Shown here piece by piece: positions 39,609 through 50,881 of a stretch of DNA of 64,000 bases. The DNA lies in the NCBI GenBank assembly GCA_013396915.1, contig VWZL01001969.1, forward strand, positions 310,001 through 374,000, read 5' to 3'. The notes beneath the pieces were generated by a model. That model was not told where the DNA came from and ran no database searches. It worked only from the letters and a program-made list of their open reading frames with translations. The DNA comes from Stercorarius parasiticus (lineage: Eukaryota; Chordata; Aves; Charadriiformes; Stercorariidae). Made by a program: the position numbers and the translations under genes. Each line of letters begins with the position of its first letter. Within the stretch, counting starts at the first letter, position 1.

Positions 39609-40519
39609 TTTGTCTCCATCCAGAGACTGGTCAATCCAACAGTACCTTACCATTCTATCTTGGTGCCATGAAGCAATTATGGATCAGAGTTCCATTGCGC
39701 GAGATGCTGAACGAAGACTTGTTGCATAAAGAGATTTTAGTCTAACAGGAGGCAATCTAAAGTACTGCTCAAGCTGACTCGTTCCACGGCCAGCACTGAC
39801 TTCACGGTACAAGCTCCAAGAGCACTGTGTTCATTTAAATAAATGGGCATTTACTGGAAGCAGCACAACCGAGCAATGCTCTTGGTACATAAATTTTGTC
39901 CTTCCCTATACAGAAACTTTCTCTCCCTCCTGATAACCTTTTCTGTCCCATTTGGGGAAAACAGTTTAATTCTTCTAGACCCAGACAAAAAAACCAACCT
40001 TGGTTTGTGCAGGGACTAGTGCCACATATCGTGAAAAATACGAATCACGAGCGCGATACTGAAGTTCACCTTTAGATGACAACAACAACACAGAAATTAA
40101 AGACTATACTCCCTGTCCAGCAGGGAAAATGCTCACCTACACTGGTCAGCTTGATTAGACTCAGGCGAATTTGGGGAATTGGTATTTCTGCACCATCTTG
40201 TCTTCTCTGCTTTGCTTTAACTACGCTTTACAAGAGAAATCATTAACGAGCCCAAATCACCATGAGGGTGACTGTAATGCACCCCACACAACCCCTGGAA
40301 GAGCCGATACAAATAGGGAAACAACAGGAAAAGGCTGGAATTGTTGCAATGGGTATTGTGAGCAGATGTGAATCAACCGACTCAAACCAGGAAGACGAGT
40401 TTTTATTTGGTCTTACAAATGGGCCTACAAGATTTAAGAAGAAAACCTGAAAATACTAGAAAAGGGGTTTATTTTTAAAAAATAAGTATGAACAAAGTCT
40501 CAAGAAGATAGGATTCTTC

Positions 40520-40537
40520 TCTTAAGAATTCTTAAGA
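40520..40537. repeat. 18-bp perfect palindrome
   Basis: 'tcttaagaattcttaaga' is its own reverse complement, centred on an EcoRI-type GAATTC. It is AT-rich and close to the microsatellite region. No known role. Confidence 0.7.
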
Positions 40538-43500
40538 ATGGATTTTTCTCTGTTCCCAGAACTAACGCTGCAAACAGACCTTTTAGATGGAAGTTACAGT
40601 TATCGGTGTTATAAATTCTACACTAACAGTTTAACTACTGGCCACCAAAAAAAAAAAAACCACGAAACGAAGATCTAGTGATTTCTTTTATTTGTAATAC
40701 GCTAATTTTCCCCAGCTACTTCAAAAAAAAGTTGCAACGCCAAGTATACCACAGCAGTTTCACTGCTATTAATCTGTACAAACGTACCTTCCTAGTTCGC
40801 ATAAAATTCAAGTTGTTGGCCCAGCGCATACATTCACCTTCCCCCTTCAGAGCCTCAGACATTGTGACTAATTCTGTCCTAGCGCAGATCCCTTTCTTGC
40901 ACCAGATAAAACCCGATCATAAACGTTCTGCCTCTTCAGCCTGCAGATCGGTGGCTCTATTCAGGTCATCCTTGCAAAAATATTAATCCAGTGAGTGGGT
41001 GGCTTCCTCGAGTCAACTCCTGCCATTGCCTGGAGGAGCTCGGGATTGCAGAGCTTAACCTTTGGTATGAAAATGGCTGCAATTCACTGTTATTAGTGCA
41101 TGGGCGCATCATTCCTATTAGGCGGTGAGCTATTGCCTAGAGCGGGATACATCTGTTTCTAGTCATAAAGCGGGATTTGCTTCACGCTGGAGCCAACTGC
41201 CATTCCAATATTCCATACACCCATGGATGCTATGAGACTGCATGTGCCCCTTCTGTACTTCAACGTCCCCTGCCTTTGTTGTCTAATGTATAAATGGCAA
41301 TTTCTACTTGAGGGCAATTTAGTTGCTATGACATACTTTCTACAGATTGCGTGTGTTTTACTTTCAGACCTTATATAAATGCATTTTTATGTATTTCTTT
41401 CTGGGTTCAGTGATTCTTACATAATTCTACTTGACTCTTTTTTTATGTCAACTAAATACTAGCAGAAACTTGTTGAAGAGACTTCAGTAAGTGAGGGGCA
41501 AAACTTATTTCCGCACCTCTGGATATAGAAATGGTCTCTATGGTGCTGCTGCCTACAACATCCTTGGCAAAAAGAGTAAGAAAATCCCAAGCCCAAGGAC
41601 AGAGTATGGCAAGGACTTGCTATGGCAGGTACCAAGAGCCCCTTCAAAGCCCTGTGTGTTTTAAAATACTGCAGCTAATACCTTCCAGCTCCACAAAAGC
41701 TACATCCCAGTGAAGCCCAGAGGGCTGCACTTCCAGCACGTCCGTGTTCCAGCGGGGCTGTGGAGGCGGGAGGTGTTTCCCATGGCTGCAGCTCCCTCTC
41801 CTGGTGGAAAGCCGGAGCCAGGGAGCCCCAGCAGCTCCCCCGGCGCCCTCCGCACCGCTTCTGTCACGCTTTAAACAAGGCAACGAAAGGAAACTGATTT
41901 TAACAATATTTGGGGGAATTTGGTGAATAAAGCTGACTCTGAAATTAATTAGGCAGGTTTGAAAGCTGGTTTTGAACAGCACTGACCAGAGGCAATGGGG
42001 CTCTCGGTACTTCTGCTTCAGGAAGAGGGAGCAACACAGGGGATTTTTTTCATTGGAGAAACACTGTTGAAAGGTCTCAGCAACTTTAAGCCATAAAGAA
42101 TCCTTAGATTCATAAAAGTCTTAAAATACAAAACTTGAAAATATTTGCAAATTCAAAGCAAACAACAAAAAAGACTCAGGACACAAAAAGAACTAAAAAC
42201 ATTTTCTATTTTAAAACCACCACTGGCGTTAAAACTGCAAAGTTTTGAATGAGGACATTTGGCCTAATGAAGTATGAACAATTAATGAGGTTCAGGAGCA
42301 TTAAACTAGGCTTGTAAAGAATTCCAATAATCATTATTGATGCTAACTACTACTAATGTCACTGAGTTTCCGTGAGGGCCGTATGATGAAGTTTCTAAGA
42401 AAAAGGAGCTAGACAGCATGGGTAGCTGGGTGTAAATACACAGTGTCACAGAGAAGACAGCACCAGGGTCAGACTGCTGCTTTCCGGTTCAGGATGTTTA
42501 ATATACAAACACAGATTTTAAAATGGCAACTTTGTCTGTCTCTCCCTCTGCTACTTTCTAATTAAAGCACAGATAGATGCTTTCATAGACCTAAGGACCC
42601 AGAAGTTGGGAAAGACAATTTAGCCTTTTGTATCACATCTTTAACACTTCATTTATTACTAAATATCATCTATTTTTGAATGACCCGGGTGCTTCTGCAA
42701 CAACAGCCTTCCCAGCTGCTGGAGGCTATTGCAGAGATTCATCACGCTGGTGACAGAAAGTGCCTCGGTGCTCGTGGCAGTACATTGTGCTGCCATCTGT
42801 AAGACCCCAGCTCAAAAGCAACCTCAGGATTCCCCCTCCTCCATAAAAAAAAGGTACGTAGTGCAGATGTTAGGAGCCGGGCCTCTGAAAATGCTGACCG
42901 TGCTCCTTTTCAGAGGGCTCCCTGCTCACTGATGAATGGGGCAGCACTAGTATCAGCTGTGGTGCTGACCACAGAGCCAGGATGGTGGCCCGAGACAAAG
43001 TGCCCTGGCCAGGAGACCTAAAGGCAGCTCTCGGGAGACGTGCAGAAAAAGCACAATTTCCTACAATCATGGGCTGCCGCTATAACTGTGCATTTTCAGC
43101 CTCCCACAAAAAAAAAAGATGGAGATTAGGCTTTCTTCCATTTCACTCAGCTCAACAAAGCATTGTCAAGCTGGGATCTGATCTCTTCTTCTTCTCACCA
43201 AAAACTCGCACCCACATTAAAAGTTTAAATTTGAGCAAGAGAGCAAACAACTAAAATTACATATAAAACACCCTGGAGTTTAGAAAAGCTGAGAATATGG
43301 TGAGACTTTCTACTGATTTTAATACGATTTCAATCAAGACCTTTTCTGCACTTCAACACATCCATCTCCATGTGAACGCTCCAGTTCGGCAGCGCGTGAT
43401 GAGGAGAAGAGGCAGAGATCTTTTCAAAGCTGATTACTTTAAAAGTTCGGTTTCAATCTGGAAAAGAGACCGGTTTGCACTTCCTGTGGTTTCGTAAGAG

Positions 43501-44875
43501 GCTATTACATATATCTAAACACATTACATTTAAGAAAGTTGTAACAAGCAGAAGTGACTCTGTTCCTAGTAATAATGCAGTATCTTACTGACAGTGCGAT
43601 TTTTTTTTTCTGCCTTTCCTTTTTACATCTTCCACTCTTTATTTAAAAACTTGCAGTCTCTACTGTTTCACAGCAAAAACTGTTTGTAAAGCAAGAATTG
43701 TGCTGATCGCATCAAAACTCATTAATATAACTTGTTTTTCCATTATTAGCACCATCTGAGCCTGTTGAAAGCCTTAACCAGGGCTTTAATTTTTCCACAG
43801 AGAGCTTTAAATTAATTAGTGGTTTACATGCTAACAAAGAATCTGATACATTCATAAATCAATCTAATGCAGAAGGATTACCAGAGGGTGGAAACCTATT
43901 CACTGGGGACCTCACATTCACTTAACATGGTGGGTTTTTAACAAAAGGGTGCAGGTGTGGAATAGACGGGTACCAGGAAGAGCCCATGATAATCACTTTG
44001 CATCACTTAAAGACACAGCAGGACTCAGTAAAACAGAGCCCAGGGCCCAGCCTAAGTGAAAGCCATGTAGATATAAAAGGCAGTATCATCCCACTTTAAC
44101 CTTCACAGCTAAATTGCCAGAGTGGTACAATTTCTTTTGTGTAGGTTACAGGCCACTGAACTAGTGGAATATAGAGTAGAATTAAGGGACTTGGATGCAG
44201 AAATACAAACTAGAAAAAAATATACATAAATAAAGGCATTTTTTCTGGGAAATTATTAAATGAATAGAAGTTATTAAAAGATTATAATAATTGTGTATAT
44301 ATTTGGTTCATTTTAGGTTTTTAATCTAGGTTTCTCCTAACACAACACTTACTCTGCCATGAGAACTCTGCTATGTAACCATGGCAGCATTTTTATCCTA
44401 TTTCTCCTACCCTGCACCGTTTACTATTAAGAAAATTTCACAAAAATGAACACTTGACCTGGTCTTGTTCTGTGTCCTAAAGGTCCAAAGTCATGGGTTT
44501 AAAGGCCAAAAAAAAAAAAAAGGAAGACTTTGATGACTAAAGCAGTTTTCAGTCTTTACTATGTTTTGAAATAAACTTGCGATCTATTTTGAAAGCTGCT
44601 CATTGTAATAATGGGATCTCTGTCACCACAGACACCTGCACAGTCTCCATCAAATGCTGTAGGAACTGCACACATATGAAGTAATCATCTTTTCCTTTAC
44701 AGAAAGGTAAAATATCCTCGATGAGTCAGAAGAAACACAACTAAGAAAATTGCGAATGCGCACATTAAAAAATTAAAGACCATAAGCAACAGGAAGAGCC
44801 ACCCAGCAATCCAGGCTCGGTGCTGCTGAAACTTTCAGGAGGTGGATTGGCAGTAATTGTGCATTTTAATAATGA

Positions 44876-44890
44876 ATAAACAATATTTAC
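44876..44890. promoter_or_regulatory. Inverted pair of forkhead-type motifs (candidate)
   Basis: ATAAACA (44876-44882, reverse complement TGTTTAT) and TATTTAC (44884-44890) each match the forkhead core TRTTKRY on opposite strands, one base apart. They lie in an AT-rich intronic stretch with several ATTA/TAAT steps, so chance occurrence is quite possible. No expression or conservation data are available from the sequence. Confidence 0.25.
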
Positions 44891-46219
44891 TGATGGTGGT
44901 TCATAAAATAAAGGCACCTGAGCAATTGTCAGGTTTCTGAATTTATTATTTATTACTGAATTGTCAGTCTGAATTTACTCAGTTCTCCAAGTAATTTATA
45001 AATACATCCACGCTCAACCCTATATATGAGGTATCAGGTTTTCCATACAACCATATGGAAAAAAATGTATTACAGGTTATTCATATATTTTGGTTGATAA
45101 ACATTTATCATTAAATGAAATATCTTAATTTAAACTTTTATAGTACCTTCCGGTACATATCTACTTCCAATAATAAATCAGTCATGAAAAATCTAACTCT
45201 GGGACATATTAAAAAATTAATTTCTATGGGGAGCTCTGTGGGGCAGACACGTTGATGCCATATACAGTACCTACTGCCTGATCTTCAGCCTCAGCTGAGG
45301 TCTCCCCAGAAAAACATCTCCTCATAAAAATGCATTTCATTATCACTCACCATATGTTATTTATACAAATGTGCAAACCCATTTTTGAACAAAGATATCA
45401 CAGTGTAAGTAGTTTCTACAGCACATGCTTCCTATTCGTTTGTTGTTAGTGATTTTATGCATGTGGCCACCTCACTGCAGCAGTTCCTGTGACACTGGGC
45501 AAATCTGTCCACCGGGAGCCTTTCCCGCCCATCGCTTCCAAGGACCACATGCAAAAAGGCAACGGCTCGTTGCAGGTTACGGCAAATGCTAACTGGCGAC
45601 CCCCCGTGCAGGAAAACAAATCCTAAATAGCATATTCCTCTCTTGATTTGTGCTGGAAAGGCAATAGGGAAGAGTATCCACAGCTTTCTTGCTATCTGAT
45701 CAAAAAGGTGCCAAATAGGAAGCAGGAAGGAGAGGGCAAACCCACCGCCCCGTGTCCCCCCAGCATGCACAGGGACAGAGCACACTCCCTGCTCACCCTG
45801 CAATGGGTGGGGGTTGACATAACATGCTCACCCCTTGCCCTCATGACCTATCCATGACTGCAAAACCCAAATACAACGTGTTTTTTGAAAAGAAGCAAGA
45901 CACGCTAGTGCAGTATTAAACCAGGTGCCATCCTGAGAAAGGCTTGCATGACGTTGTGCAGGGCTCCTGGGATGAAGGGAGCGGTGTGGCAGCCTGGCTC
46001 CTCCTGCTCTGTGCCCTCGGCACAACTGGTGGAAGAAAGGCTCTCCATGAGACCAAGCGAGGCACTGAAGGTGGCATGTGCTGCCACCTGTGCCCTTCCC
46101 AAATGAAGGACTTAGTTCACAGAAAACCTTCACGCCAATCTAACTAGCACAACAAACAAACAAGAAAATGTGAGTAAAGGCGATTAGCTAATTAGTGATT
46201 AAATAAAGCTGTGGCCTGT

Positions 46220-46620
46220 CACAGACTGCATTGGCAGGGTTGCTGCGGGGGGTGCCATCCCTTTTATTCAGAGCTGCAGTCGGTGACAGCATGGCAAAAC
46301 CCCTCGGGCACCCGGCGGCTGGCGGGTACCACTGCCCAGCATCCTTGCCGCCAGCCCCAGAGGAGTCCGTGCCGTCTCCGGGGGGACGTCCATCACACCA
46401 ACAAGAGCAGCATATGCGATTCAGTACCCTGCGGGCACGCTGCTGACTGCCAGCACTTCTCCAGAGAAAGCCTTGCCGTTTGCCGAAGGCTTGCTTGCTC
46501 AGAATCCCTTGCCAAAATTTCTCTGTGAATCTTTCTGAAGTATTTGCCCCGAAACTGGTATGTGCCGCAGGCTCCTTGCCGCACGCCCCGAGAACGCAGC
46601 CTACACGACTTACTTCATCC
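46220..46620. other. GC-rich patch inside the intron
   Basis: About 400 bp are clearly richer in G+C and CpG than the flanks (for example 'ggcacccggcggctggcggg' and 'gccgtctccggggggacg'). It overlaps several open frames on both strands, none recognisable. It could be an intronic regulatory element, an alternative promoter or an unidentified old repeat. Confidence 0.3.
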
Positions 46621-48706
46621 CTGGCCTCCCCTGCGTTCAAACAATCCATCTCCTAGACCCTTACTGCTCCTGCAACTGCTCACAGCCAAGCAAGTTCATT
46701 AATGTTAATTAATGACTGCTGTGTTTCATATTAAAATCACTGGTTCTGAGCTCTGAGACACAAAGAAGTTTCCATACATCAACAGCTTCAAAGCAATTGT
46801 CTCTACGGGCACACTCATCCTCGGCTGTAGTTGCAGGATAATTGTGGAAATTACCCCTCGGGGAAGAGGAGAAAAACTACCTAGTTATTTACCTTGGGGG
46901 AAGATTGCACCCCCGGAGAGCTACCTATCAGCTCCTAATGGGTTACAACACTCAGCCTCTCAACAAATTATACAAAATTACACTCTGGTTAGCAGGGCTA
47001 TGTGATTAACACCACCAGCCCATAGTAAAAGGAACAAAAAGTGTCTGACCCTCATGAGATAAAGCCATAAGGTGGGTGCCTATACCAACAGCATTACCAG
47101 GTCCAGAAGGTTAATCAATATTGCTGATTTCATAAAGTCTTGAATTATTCCACTAACTATATTTTACACTCAATGCATTATATTATTTCTGTGCCTCCAA
47201 GGGAAAGCTAGTCTAAAAAAATTAAAGGAAACATTTCAAATAGGGTAAACAGCTCTCCAGATTTTGAAAATTGGTTATGCTGAAAACTAAAATGCAACTG
47301 CAAATCCAATGCCCGATCTTCATCATTCTTCCTCAGACAAAATTCCTCCTGGAGGTAGCAGGAGTTTTATCTCAGTCACAGACTCTTGGATTACAGCTTA
47401 ACCTCATAAAACTTTGTTTCTCGGTTCCTACAGGACTCCTGCCCCAAAAGACACAAAACATAACCCAGTGGACAGTCTTCCCAACAGCTTAAACACCATC
47501 TCAAAGTCTTCCGGTGGCCAACCCCACCACGCTGCAGGCAGTGTTGGGATGGGAGAGACCACCAGCTCCCACGGCCGAGCTGGGCACACAGTGGAGGCTC
47601 AGGGCAAATCAGCAATATCTGCCTGAGCAAACCCCACTTGTCTCCTTCCCTTCACTACCAGGCATTCAGAGCCCCCAAAAGCCCCTGTCCCAGCAGAGCC
47701 CCCCACAAGGCACCACCAGCTCTTCCGGAGCCATGTGTGGCCATGGTGAGAGCAATAGATTCACGGCAGGTCTTTCTTACCTACCACTTACATCCCTCCA
47801 AATCTCATTTCATTGTATTAGTCACTAATAATGATTTATCAAATGCACTCTCTGGAGATAGGTGGGGTTTTAAGGACCCTGCATCACACAGCTAACAGAG
47901 CATCCGCTCCCCAGAGACCCTCTACAGCTTCTCTCCACCGAGTTAAACTTCGGACAAAATTCTCTCACAGCCAACTATGCAACTCGCTCAAATCAGTAGC
48001 AGTTTCATGAGTGTGTTCAAGGGGACTGGTTTGGGTTTTAAGGTTTTTGAACTGGTCTGCTTTATCCCATGTAAGCCTAAGACATGTAAGATCTGAAGAC
48101 AAGGACAAACAAACTCCTTAACAGATGGGAAGAGTTCCTTAGATATTAAGTAATTAAGCACACTCAGCATATGTTGGCTCCCAAAGAAAATTGTTTTGAA
48201 GAGATAAGGCACTCTATAAATTGAGATCTGCAGTTAACCAAAAATCTGCCACTTCAACTTCTGCTCACCAACCTAATCTCATAAATTGCTACGTGAAAAA
48301 TTAAGATATAAGGAGCATTACATGATTTACAAAATTATCAGATTGAGGTTTTTTTAAGCTTCCATGCTTGTATTCTTCTATTTTTCTGCGGTTGGCTAAG
48401 ATTTAACAGGCAAGTAAATCTACTGCATTTTGAGCTGAAATTGCCTTTCCGTGTTTGCCCTGCTCCCAATTCCAGTAAGCCCCATCAGCAGGGAAAAGGA
48501 AACAGCTTTTCCCTACCGCAGCTCTTCCAAGGAAGCCAAGATAGAGCCTTGAGTTTCCTCAGATTTATGAATACATTGTTGGCAACCCATCATTTTGTCC
48601 AAGACAGCCTTAATGCTCTGGTGACCATCTTCAGCAAGACAAAATGCACCTTAAGGCCTGAAGCAGTAAGACAAAAATTGCAAAGCAGTGAGTTGCTGCA
48701 GCTTAC

Positions 48707-48770
48707 CATTGCTCCTTCCCTCTTACTTTGTGCAACTTCTCGCTGCAGCCGAGCCACAGACAGCTTCTCC
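48707..48770 (-). CDS. NCKAP5: NCKAP5 short internal coding exon
   Basis: This 64-nt exon supplies one base that completes an upstream codon, then 21 codons: EKLSV, then ARLQREVAQSKREGAM. The acceptor is 'cttttctttccatag', with a pyrimidine-rich tract and a possible branch point in 'tactcac' about 25 nt upstream. The donor is GCAATG followed by 'gtaagc'. The first base (G) most likely finishes an Arg codon, which matches the Trp-Arg-Glu-Lys-Leu order I recall for NCKAP5. The exon ends exactly on a codon boundary, so joining it to the 24119-24252 exon gives EGAM-REKLIHEL without a shift, the same order as in the known protein. Its small size alone would make it weak evidence. The matching phases and the adjacent family sequence make it strong. 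A 171-codon open frame runs antisense across it and is almost certainly chance. Confidence 0.9.
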
Positions 48771-50317
48771 CTATGGAAAGAAAAGCGTGTGAGTAGCAAT
48801 TCATTTTTCACCAGCAGAGAGAACGCGCCGCTGCCCTGTCGGGGTGGCATTCCCACACATCGCTCAGGCAACCCTCCCGGCAGACCCTGCTCTCCTCCCC
48901 ATGTGCCTCTGCAATGTTTAGAGGCTGCGTTATTGTTTCATTTTGTGACAGTTTGACAGAACTGTCAATAAATCAACTGAATCTAAACATCATTTGTTCC
49001 ATTCAAACAACAAAGTAGCTCATCACGTCCGGGATACGGAAACAGCCTGTGCAAATCACATTGTGTTATTTATTTTCCTACAGCCTTGCACATCAGCTTT
49101 ATCTGCACTACATCAACGCAAGTTGGAAGGCTGTTAGATAATCAATAAATGTATGCATAAACATGAAATTAAAAAATCCATTCTATTCCTAAACATACTG
49201 TGCTGCACTTTGTAACTACTGAATTATTAGATTATTTTTTTTAAATTAGCCTTTCTTCATGTAAGATCCGTAAACAAATGTTTGGCTTGACTCAAGCAGC
49301 AATTAATTTGCCTAATATAGGATTTGGCGATCACAACACACTTTCACCTGAAAAGTTGTACGAAAGGAATGAGTATACGTAGGAAAGGAAAGATATTTCC
49401 ATAGCGTATGGACTGGGAGAATGTAGAGCACGTACCAACTATATGAACTGCAAAACCCAGACAGCGGTAGGTGGTGCAGGAACCGACCGCTGCAGGAGGA
49501 GTACGGAAGAGGAGAATTTGCTCTGGAAGCTCAGCAAAGAAGAAAAATACTTTACAGAGCAAGTGGGACTTAAGTAACCTACCATAATTTTTAAAGGGTT
49601 TAAGAAAAACAAAGACACCTTCTCAAGTAGGCTATTTTTAAAGAAGAGTATCTATTTTTGAAAGAAAAGCACCCTGCAGGAACGGCAGAAGAATTTATCA
49701 GCACATGAAGAATTTATCGTTACACAACAAAACATAAATTTGCACATGAATAAATTATTTACAAAAGATGATAAGCTTTGAGAACATCCAGCGAATGGAT
49801 TTTAAAATGATAACATATCCCTTATCGAGTTTGAAATTTTCTATTTACTCCTGGCTTGCCCAGAAATTCTACTTGGTCTAATTGGAAAGACAGACCTGAA
49901 CCATCCCAACGCAGCATCCTGGCACCTCCCTGGGATATTCAGAATCTCTGTCCCTGTGACTCCTTAGTATAATGTAAACATCAGAGTGCCACAGCTCAGG
50001 CCTGCTGAGACACGGCAGCAGGACGTCAGCCTCTGCCCTCACATTGCCCACCAAGGGCTCCCACCGGCCACGAGTCTGCCAGCCACACCGCCCAGCTTTC
50101 CAGAGACATTTTGAGTTCAGGAAAGAAAACCTTCCTGCTGCACACTGCAGTGAAGTATACAGAGTCCTGAAAACACAGAGACACATCTCCCAGCTCTCGC
50201 GGCAGAGAACAGCAGGGGCTGGAAACTCCTGTCCCCCAAAACCTGCAAAGGTGCCCAGCCGGGGCTGAGGGAGGACCCAGCAGAAGACGATCTGCCAGGG
50301 CTCTGTAGGCACTGTGG

Positions 50318-50881
50318 TCACTGACCAGGGAAGTGATCTGCTCGGCACCGGTGAGGCCCCGCCTTGAGTGCTGTGTCCAGTTTTGGGCCCCTCACTGAAA
50401 GAAAGACATTTAGGTGCTGGAGCGAGTCCAGAGAAGGGCAACGGAGCTGGTGAGGGGTCTGGAGCACAAGTCTTATGAGGAGCAGCTGAGGGAGCTGGGG
50501 GTGTTCAGCCTGGAGAAAAGGAGGCTGATGGGAGACCTTCTCGCTCTCTACAACTACCTGAAAGGAGGGTGTAGGAACGTGGGGGTCGGTCTCTTCTCCC
50601 AACTAACAGGCAACAGGTCAAGAGGAAACGGCCTCAAGCTCTGCCAGGGGAGGTTTGGACTGGATATTAGGAAAAAGTTTTACACTGAAAGGGTTATTAA
50701 ACATTGTCACAGGCTGCCCAGGGAAGTGGTGGAGGCACCATCCCTGGAGGTATTTAAAAGACGGGTAGACGTAGTGCTTAGAGATACGGTTTAGCGATGG
50801 TTTTTGTCAGAGTTAGGTTGATGGTTGGACTAGATGATCTGAAAGGTCCCTTCCAACTTAGGCAATTCTTTGATTCTATGA
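50318..50881 (+). mobile_element. CR1 LINE, 5'-truncated copy with an ORF2 C-terminal remnant
   Basis: About 560 bp of a CR1 element lies on the plus strand, ending in 'ggttggactagatgatctg', 'ggtcccttccaac' and 'attctttgattctatga'. The left edge is approximate and falls within the coding part. The upstream side is cut off, as is normal for CR1. The copy is longer than the other two in the window and preserves a readable part of the reverse-transcriptase C-terminus, listed separately. Confidence 0.95.
50414..50794 (+). pseudogene. CR1 ORF2 C-terminal fragment (126 codons open)
   Basis: An open frame of 126 codons, beginning at a GTG right after an in-frame TAG, carries the recognisable end of the CR1 reverse-transcriptase protein. 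Landmarks are [12 protein letters not shown], then [54 protein letters not shown] and a stop at 50792-50794. Translating upstream in the same frame continues the family sequence (RPRLECCVQFWAP), interrupted by a TGA at 50396 and a TAG at 50411. It is therefore a dead fragment with no initiation codon or catalytic core. It lies in an intron, antisense to NCKAP5, and is not a host gene. Confidence 0.9.

Larger units (their letters stand above)
24253..48706 (-). other. NCKAP5: Complete NCKAP5 intron (24,454 bp) between the two exons
   Basis: This interval runs from the 'gtaagc' donor at its high-coordinate end to the 'tctttcag' acceptor at its low end. It is AT-rich unique DNA in which I found no further exon. 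Recognisable contents are a possible old CR1 relic near 24386-24440, the minus-strand LTR at about 29451-30170, small tandem duplications at 29152-29183 and 31062-31112, a palindrome at 40520-40537, a TA/TG microsatellite at 39549-39608, and an inverted forkhead-type motif pair at 44876-44890. Short GC-rich patches lie at about 41740-41870 and 46220-46620. Two open frames, 26035-26352 and 35088-35603 on the plus strand, match nothing I recognise. Stretches 24441-29150, 31113-39500 and 47000-48700 otherwise show nothing definite. Confidence 0.85.

Noticed and set aside
48441..48956. 171-codon open frame on the plus strand
   Set aside because: It is antisense across the NCKAP5 short exon, whose splice sites and family match are much stronger evidence.
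49878..50441. 187-codon open frame on the minus strand
   Set aside because: It overlaps the antisense of the CR1 element in a GC-rich stretch, and the translation has no recognisable features.
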